Assembly (NCBI GenBank): GCA_965223405.1
Contig: CBDCWO010000006.1
Location: 5,456,001 to 5,520,000 of the forward strand
Source of the DNA: CBDCWO01 sp965223405
GTDB lineage: Bacteria > Bacteroidota > Bacteroidia > Chitinophagales > Saprospiraceae
Length of the DNA stretch: 64,000 nt
Reading direction: 5' to 3'
Position 1 is the stretch's first letter; every line of letters starts with the position of its first letter. Position numbers and translations under genes: made by a program. The notes beneath the pieces were generated by a model that searched no databases, was not told where the DNA came from, and saw nothing but the letters and a program-made list of their open reading frames with translations. This document shows positions 24,897-31,639 of the stretch, piece after piece.

Positions 24897-26573
24897 ATGA
24901 GAACAGGTACATCTTTTTGCTTTTTGATTGTAGTTATAACCTTGACTTTTCCCCAGGACACTCAAGGTCAGGTTACAGGTTTGGTTACTGATTCGAATCT
25001 AGAGCCGCTTCCTCTAGTCAATATTGTTATAAAAAATACCAAAATTGGAACACGAACAGATGAATCGGGTCGATACACATTAGGAGCAAGTGCTGATGAT
25101 ACCCTATTATTTACCTATTTGGGTAGGCGTTCCCACCAGATAGAGGTGAGAGAAATCCCTTCCGTGATTAATGTAAGGATGCGAAACAATAATATTGATT
25201 TAGAGGAGGTAGAAATTAAGGCGCGGAGGCTCCGTACACAGGCGCAACTGTTGAAAGAATATCCAAGGAACAAAAATTTGGTCAAGACCTACTGGGGAAT
25301 AATCGACAAAGATAGGATTTCGGGATCGATGCGCATCGTTGATGGAAATTGGTTGATAGATATTGGCCCGGACTTCTTAACTTCTCTTAAAAACTTTGTG
25401 CCCGCTATGCAAGTAACCAGAGGCTCGGATGGAGTCAAGGTTTCAATTTTTAGAAAACCTGCAATTTTTGAGGTAGACGGAATGATGTATTTTAATTCTC
25501 CCCCTAGCTATCCAAGCTCTGAAATTGATAGGGTTGCAGTCCTGAAACGGACAATGCCGATCGGGCCTAGTGGGGCAGGATATATTATTATCGTCAATAC
25601 TAAAGGGCAGACGGCAATGGACGAATTAGGAGTGGATCGAAGTATTGAAAACAAGATCCTATTGGATAATATGATAATTGAGGCTTCTACTTATGAGGAT
25701 TATATTCCGTTCACTTCAGTTTATTTGAAACCACTCAAGGGGATTAGGAAAAGGAAGAAAGCGGTTGCTATTCATGAAGCCCAAAAGCAAAAAGAATTCG
25801 ATAATCCATATTATTATCTGGAAATCTACAATTTTTGGTTGTCCCGCTGGAAAAACAGTCCAGAGGCAAGCGTTTTGTGTAAGGATATAGTGGACTTCTT
25901 CCCAAATAATGTTGAGGCACTCAAAGCCTTGGCTTATTTAGAAGAACAATATGGCAACTATAAAAGTGCTTTATCAATCTATCTAAAGATTTTAGCGAAG
26001 ATTCCTGATCGGGCACAATCACATAGGGATGTGGCCAATGCTTTTGTGGAATCGGGAGATTACAATAATGCATTAATTCGATACAATTTGCTCATGACAT
26101 CTGCGAAAGATGTGCAAGGGAGCGATTTGTTGCTGACTACTGAACTAATGAATATTCTTAAACAAAAAGGGGCTGAATTATCGGAAAACATAGACCTTAA
26201 TGAGGTTACCGATGTCTACACAGGACCCAGGCTGGTTTTTGATTGGAATAACCCAAAAGCAAAATTTGACCTCCGGTTTATTACATCTGAGGGATATTAT
26301 GACACCTGGAATAATTATTCAGAAAATGGTGATCCAAAGGGTTCCAATAGTAAGCAAAAGTACGATTGCAAACAGTTTTTTATTGATCATGAAATCAAAG
26401 GTACTTGGAGTATTAATTTGAATTACCATGGAAATCAATCGGATTATCCCACCTATTTAAAGCTTTCGATATACCACGATTATGGGCTGCCGAGTCAAAG
26501 CTTGCGAATTAGAGTCTACCGGCTATCCGAAGAATATAAGCAAATCAAACTTATTCAACTAATTCAAAAATAA
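24897..26573 (+). CDS. Barrel-less TonB-plug / TPR / YfaP-like chimera
   Basis: The protein has 558 residues. After the signal peptide (1-24) it has a carboxypeptidase-regulatory-like domain (about 25-105, QVTGLVTDSNLEPLPLVNIV). A plug-like domain (about 150-250, VDGMMYFN and IDRVAVLKRT...GAGYIIIVNTKG) resembles those of TonB-dependent receptors, but no barrel follows. Residues about 290-420 instead carry TPR helices (ALKALAYLEEQYGNYKSALSIY). The C-terminus (about 440-550, VFDWNNPKAKFDLRFITSEG) is a beta domain like the YfaP/DUF2135 type. It is probably periplasmic or surface-bound. The function is unknown. Confidence 0.75.
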   Translation: MRTGTSFCFLIVVITLTFPQDTQGQVTGLVTDSNLEPLPLVNIVIKNTKIGTRTDESGRYTLGASADDTLLFTYLGRRSHQIEVREIPSVINVRMRNNNIDLEEVEIKARRLRTQAQLLKEYPRNKNLVKTYWGIIDKDRISGSMRIVDGNWLIDIGPDFLTSLKNFVPAMQVTRGSDGVKVSIFRKPAIFEVDGMMYFNSPPSYPSSEIDRVAVLKRTMPIGPSGAGYIIIVNTKGQTAMDELGVDRSIENKILLDNMIIEASTYEDYIPFTSVYLKPLKGIRKRKKAVAIHEAQKQKEFDNPYYYLEIYNFWLSRWKNSPEASVLCKDIVDFFPNNVEALKALAYLEEQYGNYKSALSIYLKILAKIPDRAQSHRDVANAFVESGDYNNALIRYNLLMTSAKDVQGSDLLLTTELMNILKQKGAELSENIDLNEVTDVYTGPRLVFDWNNPKAKFDLRFITSEGYYDTWNNYSENGDPKGSNSKQKYDCKQFFIDHEIKGTWSINLNYHGNQSDYPTYLKLSIYHDYGLPSQSLRIRVYRLSEEYKQIKLIQLIQK

Positions 26574-26734
26574 GCACTTTAAGCGAATCAATTTGCACCT
26601 TTGCATTTCTCAATGTAATTGATTACAGAAATCTGTCTATATTAGATGATAATCACTCCCGATTTTGAACTGAGGACATCTAGCGGTATGGTCATTTTCC
26701 CAAAATATAGGATATCGCAGGTTTCCGGACATTT

Positions 26735-27130
26735 TTATTTTCCGTCAGACTCACTATTTTTACTTGCTGCCCTTAATTCTTCTTTTTTTCGGAATACCAC
26801 ATTAGATCGTGTATTGGAAAGATCAGCAGAACGGGCTTCAAACGCATTAATGTAGTCAAATCCGATTTCGGACATGTAGGTAAAGAGGTCTGTAAGAGTT
26901 CGTATATCTTTCCGCCCCCTTAAGTATTGTCTTTCTAATATTTCCAACTGGGTGCGGTATTTTGACTTTCTCCAATGTAAAGAGATGGAAATTCCCCCGG
27001 TCAAACCACCACTTTCGGTCTGTACGATGATGTATTCCGGGAGTCTATCGACATTTAATCGTTGTGCTTGAGCACTTTCACTCCAGCCTGATAAAAATAA
27101 TATAAGGGCAAGAACCAGTGTTTGTTTCAT
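26735..27130 (-). CDS. Small secreted protein of unknown function
   Basis: The 131-residue product has a signal peptide ending AQAQ (about 22). A short beta/alpha domain follows, with the segment YIIVQTESGGLTGGISISLHWRKSKYRTQLEILERQYLRG and a charged C-terminus. No family was recognised. It lies 17 bp downstream of the 27148-27642 gene on the same strand and is probably co-transcribed with it. Confidence 0.65.
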   Translation of the reverse strand: MKQTLVLALILFLSGWSESAQAQRLNVDRLPEYIIVQTESGGLTGGISISLHWRKSKYRTQLEILERQYLRGRKDIRTLTDLFTYMSEIGFDYINAFEARSADLSNTRSNVVFRKKEELRAASKNSESDGK

Positions 27131-27162
27131 TTTAATTGTTTAATTGTTTAATTGTTTAATTT
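27131..27162. repeat. Tandem array of an 8-bp word (TAATTGTT, 3.5 copies)
   Basis: The unit TAATTGTT repeats without error from 27133 to 27160. The stop codon of the upstream minus-strand gene (27148-27150) lies inside the array, so slippage here would alter that protein's C-terminus. Confidence 0.9.
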
Positions 27163-27642
27163 GAATTGAAGCTTTTCTTCGAGTTCCAGTTTATAATCGT
27201 ATTGTAAGTCCTCATGCAATCCTGAAATGGCCTTGAGGATTCTCTGTATCTGACGTTGATAGAGATTTGCAATTGCCCGGCTGCGAGATAACGTATAATT
27301 CATTCTTTTCTTCAACAACTGACAATAGTAGATCCTCAATTCGACTTCCGTCCGCTTTTTATCAGAGTACTTCACAAACTTATCTACTTGTCTTAACGTT
27401 TTTCGAAGTCCTTTTTTAGTCCAGTATAGATTAGTGAGATTGATACCGTCAAAAAGTTCTTCAATTACGGCTTTAATACTAAGGATATAACCGTCTTCAT
27501 TGTGAGCTTCAAATAACAAATAGGTTAAAAGTTCTTTATTCTCTTTTTTGAACTTAGCCAATCGTAGGCAGTACTCCAATACTTTGGCGGGAGGTTGAGT
27601 TTGCAACTCTCTTTTTATTTCGTAAATCGATGCGGCTCGCAT
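27148..27642 (-). CDS. All-helical cytoplasmic protein of unknown function
   Basis: The 164-residue protein has no signal peptide or membrane helix. It is rich in Lys, Glu and Leu and reads as a bundle of long helices (PPAKVLEYCLRLAKFKKENKELLTYLLFEAHNEDGY, then a Lys/Arg-rich second half). The opening MRAASIYEIKRELQTQPPAKV is typical of a small Bacteroidota family seen as hypothetical proteins. No function can be assigned. Its end runs into the 8-bp array. Confidence 0.7.
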   Translation of the reverse strand: MRAASIYEIKRELQTQPPAKVLEYCLRLAKFKKENKELLTYLLFEAHNEDGYILSIKAVIEELFDGINLTNLYWTKKGLRKTLRQVDKFVKYSDKKRTEVELRIYYCQLLKKRMNYTLSRSRAIANLYQRQIQRILKAISGLHEDLQYDYKLELEEKLQFKLNN

Positions 27643-27709
27643 TTCTTACTTGATTTGACTGGATCGAAGGTATTATAAGTTGGGGAAAAAGAAGAATTTA
27701 GCGCTCCCA

Positions 27710-28825
27710 TTAAGCCCTTCTCATCCCAATCCGGATATCTACGCGGCGATTTTTTTGACGACCTAGGGGGGTGTCATTGTCTGCGATAGGGTAGTATTCG
27801 CCATGACCATGTAGGTGGATACGGTTTTTGTCGATGCCATTTCGGATTAAAAAATCTGCGACTGCCTTTGCTCTGCGCAGGGATAACTTCGCATTGACCT
27901 TTTCGTCTCCCTGATTGTCCGTGTGGCCATGGATCTCAATATCCTGGTGATGTTTTTTTAGAAAATTCACGAGCCGTTGTAAATCAGGTATGGATTCTTT
28001 GAGGAGCACTGAGCTGCCGGATTGATATTTTAGATTTCTAAGCGTGACCGTTTCACATTTTAATAATTCTTTAGTGGTTTGAGTATTGAACTTCAAAGAC
28101 GATGGAGGTGTACTAAATGATAATTTTTGGAAACAGATTTCATGAATGTTGTTGAATTTGCCGGTGGCTGCGGTAACACCCCAGTACACCTCTGAATTCC
28201 CCAAAAACAAATCTCGTATTATGTTCCCGGTATAAGCAATTACCTCCGAACCATCCAGGTGAACTTTTAAGGTTTGAGTCAGATGATTCCATCTTATCAA
28301 TAGTTTATGCAGCAGGCAGTCTTCCACATTCTTAATCACAATGGGGCCGGCTAAATTGTAAGAATGTCGCACCCTTCCATTTTGTAAAATGGCAATATGA
28401 TCTTCATAGGGATCACCCAAGTGACCGTTATACCAAGTATCTATTTCAATTCCCAACGAAGGTTGTAATCCTGCGAACCCCATTCCTTCACCCTGAAATC
28501 CCGTCAATTGACTATAAGGTGAAAATACAAATACGATCCCATCGGCCCCTTCCTCATCTTTACAGCCAAACATCAGGTTAAGCTCCATCTCAAAAGATCC
28601 GGCAAGGTCGATAGGAGTCTTATACCATAAAGAGCCAGAAGACCAATCTCTGGCTGAGGTCAATCGGTAACAATCATCACCGGTAGAGATGGTTTGGCCA
28701 GACCTTCTGAAATCTTTGTGTTCCAAAAGCGGGATTTGGCTTACTAGTTCCAGATTGATAAGAACTATCGACATTAAGGTCAGATAGAGTTTATATGTGA
28801 TGTTTAGACCTTTGAATTTCATCAT
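27710..28825 (-). CDS. Secreted L-type lectin / OmpA-domain protein
   Basis: The protein has 371 residues: a signal peptide (about 1-28), a legume-type (L-type) lectin domain at about 35-240 (GADGIVFVFSP, GIEIDTWYN, DHIAILQNG with metal-binding Asp/Asn) and an OmpA-like peptidoglycan-binding domain at about 265-371 (IEIHGHTDNQGD, NAKLSLRRAKAVADFL, GRQKNRRVDIRI). The lectin part would bind glycan and the OmpA part would hold it on the cell wall. It stands alone. The domain calls are strong; the ligand is unknown. Confidence 0.88.
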   Translation of the reverse strand: MMKFKGLNITYKLYLTLMSIVLINLELVSQIPLLEHKDFRRSGQTISTGDDCYRLTSARDWSSGSLWYKTPIDLAGSFEMELNLMFGCKDEEGADGIVFVFSPYSQLTGFQGEGMGFAGLQPSLGIEIDTWYNGHLGDPYEDHIAILQNGRVRHSYNLAGPIVIKNVEDCLLHKLLIRWNHLTQTLKVHLDGSEVIAYTGNIIRDLFLGNSEVYWGVTAATGKFNNIHEICFQKLSFSTPPSSLKFNTQTTKELLKCETVTLRNLKYQSGSSVLLKESIPDLQRLVNFLKKHHQDIEIHGHTDNQGDEKVNAKLSLRRAKAVADFLIRNGIDKNRIHLHGHGEYYPIADNDTPLGRQKNRRVDIRIGMRRA

Positions 28826-29029
28826 TTCATCTTAACAAATAGCATATGGTGAATGTGTTTATTCTAACTCATCCAGATTCAATTTACTTAAATTTTTAGG
28901 GGAAGGCAAGCAGAAGACAGAAAATAGAAGACAGAAGACAGATTTTCCGTACTCAATAATTCTTAAGTCAACTGAAACCCATGAAACCCTGGTCCTGATA
29001 CCCTTGAGTATTGAGATATGAGTATTGAG
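28826..29029. repeat. Repeat-rich spacer left of the IS110 element
   Basis: No gene is present. 28911-28951 is a quasi-tandem array of AGAAGACAG words. 28984-29029 (CCCTGGTCCTGATACCCTTG then GAGTATTGAGATATGAGTAT) matches 31083-31170 on the other side of the IS element. It is therefore the left part of a repeat copy that the element interrupted. Confidence 0.75.
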
Positions 29030-29099
29030 TCATTCCATCCCGCCGGTCGGGATATCAGATACTGCCTAACTGGAATTAGGTTTTATCTTTGTGATTATT

Positions 29100-29262
29100 T
29101 ATAAACCAAAAAGAAACCCTACAGACCTTTCCGTCCACTGGTGCCTTAAAGAGCCCTGTATTGAGTTTAGGCGAGTATATTCATTAATCAGTTATTGGTG
29201 CCTAGACACCTCATGAAAGATTATAAGATATCCGAATATACTTGTAAGGTTTCTTCAAAAAA
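29100..29262 (+). ncRNA. Candidate bridge RNA in the IS110 leader
   Basis: Bridge RNAs direct IS110 recombinases to donor and target DNA. GCCTTAAA (29143-29150) pairs with TTTAGGC (29166-29172), closing a loop whose 3' half is GTATTGAG (29158-29165), identical to the left target half including the AG core. A small GGTG/CACC hairpin (29197-29210) follows. ATGAAAG (29213-29219) is identical to the element's right end (30589-30595), again ending in AG. GAATATACT (29234-29242) partly complements AGT plus the left end. No clear right target guide was found. RNA ends are approximate. Confidence 0.6.
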
Positions 29263-29269
29263 ATTAATT

Positions 29270-30580
29270 ATGTCAAAGTTACTAAATCCTAATGCAGCCG
29301 GAATTGATATTGGATCAAAAATTAATTATGTAGCTGTACCAGAAGATCGTGATGCAGAATCTGTAAGATCATTTGGAACATACACCTGTGAATTAAAGCG
29401 CTTAGTTGATTGGCTTATCACCTGTAAGATAGATACAGTAGCCATGGAATCAACAGGTATTTATTGGTATCACTTATTTACAATGTTAGATGATGCTGGG
29501 ATCGATGTATATTTAGTGAATGCCCATCATATTAAGAAAGTACCCGGTCGAAAATCGGATGTTGTAGATGCCCAATGGATACAAAGACTTCATAGTGCAG
29601 GTTTGTTAAATAAGAGTTTTCAGCCCGACAATCTGACACGAAAACTACGGACCATAATGCGTTTGAGAAAAAGCATAATTGAACAAATAGGGACGCAAAT
29701 ACAAAGGCAACAAAAATCATTGGAACAAATGAATTTGAAATTGCATCAGGTACTTAGTGATATAGATGGTAAAAGCGGCCGCAAAATCATTGAAGCGATT
29801 ATTGATGGACAAACCGATCCTATAGAATTGTATAGCCATGTAGACAAACGGGTTAAAGCAAGTCGAGCTAATATATTGGCTGCATTAGAAGGTAATTGGC
29901 GAGAAGATCAGCTATTTGTGTTGGAAATATCCTATAACCAAATGGTTCACCTAGAAAGTCAGTTGCAATTATGTGATAAAAAAATTGAAAGGATTATTCA
30001 GCAATTTCAAACAGGCCCAAAAGATCAATCCATCAAACCAAATCGAAAGGAAAAAAGACAACCAGCTTTTAATGTCAACCAATATTTAGCAAATATATAC
30101 GGTGTGCAAGTCACCAAGATACCAGGTTTCAAAAACACCACAGCATTAACCGTGCTGGCTGAAATAGGTCCTGATGTTAAGGAAAAATTTCCAACGTTGA
30201 AACAGTTTTTATCTTGGTTGAATTTAGTGCCAGATAACGATATCACAGGAGGTAAAATTGTAAAACGCCGAAGAAAGAAAAAACATAATAAAGCTGGTCT
30301 AGCTTTTAGGGCATCGTCCAATGCGTTATGGAATGCTAAAAACCCTCTTGGCGATTTAATGCGAAGCAAGAAAGCTCAAAAAGGAGCATCCACCGCCATT
30401 ATTATTGTGGCTAAAAAATTAGCTAGCATCTTCTACACTATGGTAACTGAAAAAAGAGAATACAATGAAAAATATGTAATGAAAGACAAAGCCAATTACT
30501 ATCATTCTAAATTGAAAAAACTTCAAAAATCCATGAATGAAGTTCAAAATTATTTGACTGAATATCAATCGATTAGCTAA
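29270..30580 (+). CDS. IS110-family DEDD transposase
   Basis: ATG at 29270 gives 436 residues. Earlier in-frame codons (GTG 29195, ATG 29213) would translate the structured leader. The RuvC-like DEDD residues are Asp13 (GIDIGSK), Glu60 (VAMESTGIYW), Asp97 and Asp100 (GRKSDVVDAQW). A coiled-coil middle part follows. The C-terminal Tnp domain (KIPGFKNTTALTVLAEIGPD and onward) carries the serine-rich RASSNALW block that should hold the nucleophilic serine. The frame is intact, so the element may be active. Confidence 0.95.
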   Translation: MSKLLNPNAAGIDIGSKINYVAVPEDRDAESVRSFGTYTCELKRLVDWLITCKIDTVAMESTGIYWYHLFTMLDDAGIDVYLVNAHHIKKVPGRKSDVVDAQWIQRLHSAGLLNKSFQPDNLTRKLRTIMRLRKSIIEQIGTQIQRQQKSLEQMNLKLHQVLSDIDGKSGRKIIEAIIDGQTDPIELYSHVDKRVKASRANILAALEGNWREDQLFVLEISYNQMVHLESQLQLCDKKIERIIQQFQTGPKDQSIKPNRKEKRQPAFNVNQYLANIYGVQVTKIPGFKNTTALTVLAEIGPDVKEKFPTLKQFLSWLNLVPDNDITGGKIVKRRRKKKHNKAGLAFRASSNALWNAKNPLGDLMRSKKAQKGASTAIIIVAKKLASIFYTMVTEKREYNEKYVMKDKANYYHSKLKKLQKSMNEVQNYLTEYQSIS

Positions 30581-30595
30581 TTTGTTATATGAAAG

Positions 30596-31075
30596 ATGTG
30601 TGGGTGTGACAATACCTCATTGTTAACATCACTTAGGTCATCCGCAAATTTCCCCAGCACTGACACCTGAAACCGACTTTCCTTACTAAATAATTCACGA
30701 GTCAATCGAAACCCTTTAAACCCATGCATTAATATGCCAGGATTGGATTGTATATGAAGATGGAATCCAGAATATCCTAATTGTATTTAATCGTGTTCAA
30801 AAGTTGAACAGGATTTTAAGGATTTACAAGATACACCAGGAATGGATTGCATCTGAAGATTGAATCCTGAGTATCCTGTTTAATCATGTCCAATCGTGTT
30901 CAAAAGTTAGTACAGGATTAATGGGATTCACAATGGCTTTTTAGTCGTTGGCTATTAGCCTTTCGCTTGATTCGGTTTCCGTTTTTAAAAACATATTTCA
31001 ATCATTTAAACCATTCCACAGTTAAACAATTCCACATATAGTTGAATTACGGTCAACCTTATTTAGGCATCTACA
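30596..31075. repeat. Non-coding repeat, copy A (with internal 100-bp duplication)
   Basis: This copy begins ATGTGTGGGTGTGACAATAC and ends at GGTCAACCTTATTTAGGCAT/CTACA. It matches copy B (31185-31595) at well over 90% identity across long stretches. A block of about 100 bp (from CCAGGATTGGATTG to CGTGTTCAAAAGTT) is repeated inside copy A only. Frames on both strands are broken and no protein is expected. A short hairpin GGCTATTAGCC lies within the conserved part. Confidence 0.88.
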
Positions 31076-31184
31076 ATCTACAACCCTGGTCCCGACACCT
31101 GACACGCGACACCTGATTTGATACCTTCGACACCCTTGACACCCTTGAGTATTGAGATATGAGTATTGAGATGTGAGTACTGAA
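31076..31184. repeat. Word-like simple repeats between copies A and B
   Basis: The segment is made of reused short words: GACACCTGACACGCGACACC, then ACACCCTTGACACCCTTGAG, then GAGTATTGAGATATGAGTAT. The last word set also occurs at 29005-29029 and 41317-41345. 31157-31175 is an unoccupied copy of the IS110 target. Confidence 0.8.
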
Positions 31185-31595
31185 ATGTGTGGGTGTGACA
31201 ATACCTCAGTGTTAACATCACTTAAGTCATCCGCAAATTTCCCCAGCACTGACACCTGAAACCGACTTTCCTTACTAAATAATTCACGAGTCAATCGAAA
31301 CCCTTGAAACCCTTGCATTAATAGGCCAGGATTGGATTGCATCTGAAGATGGAATCCTGAATTTCCTAATTGTATATAATCGTGTTCAAAAGTTAGTACA
31401 GGATTAATGGGATTCACAATGGCTTTTTAGTCGTTGGCTATTAGCCTTTCGCTTGATTCGGTTTCCGTTTTTAAAAACAGATTTCAATCATTTAAACCAT
31501 TCCACAGTTAAACAATTCCACATTATTTTAATATTAACCATAATTATAATATGTTAAATTAAGAAAACGGTCAACCTTATTTAGGCATCTACAAA
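31185..31595. repeat. Non-coding repeat, copy B
   Basis: This is the second copy of the repeat at 30596-31075, lacking the internal 100-bp duplication. It has a different 40-base AT-rich stretch before the shared end motif (31568-31593). It is followed by another word array of ACCGATTACCGATCACC type (31602-31638) that runs up to the stop of the cytochrome gene. Confidence 0.88.
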
Positions 31596-31639
31596 TTTTT
31601 TACCGACCACCGATTACCGATCACCAATAACCGATAACT

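Larger units (their letters stand above)
29030..30595 (+). mobile_element. IS110-family insertion element, ends placed by comparison with empty sites
   Basis: The 1566-bp element carries one transposase gene, a 240 bp left leader and a 15 bp right end. Joining the left flank (ATATGAGTATTGAG, 29016-29029) to the right flank (ATGTG from 30596) recreates a sequence found intact at 31157-31175 and 41317-41335. AG is present at both junctions (29028-29029 and 30594-30595), which fits the core dinucleotide of IS110 recombination. There are no terminal inverted repeats and no target duplication beyond the core, as usual for the family. The long left and short right ends point to the IS110 rather than the IS1111 group. 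Confidence 0.85.

Noticed and set aside
29195..29269. Longer start for the IS110 transposase (GTG 29195 or ATG 29213)
   Set aside because: The extension would translate the structured leader and its donor-guide match, and the family start is close to the GIDIGSK strand.
31022..31417. 131-codon open frame on the minus strand across the repeat copies
   Set aside because: It straddles the junction of copies A and B and the word arrays. The same sequence in copy A has a broken frame, and the protein is low-complexity without motifs.
28911..31638. Possible CRISPR array
   Set aside because: Repeats are either hundreds of bases long or 8-12 base words without unique spacers of constant length, and no cas gene is present.
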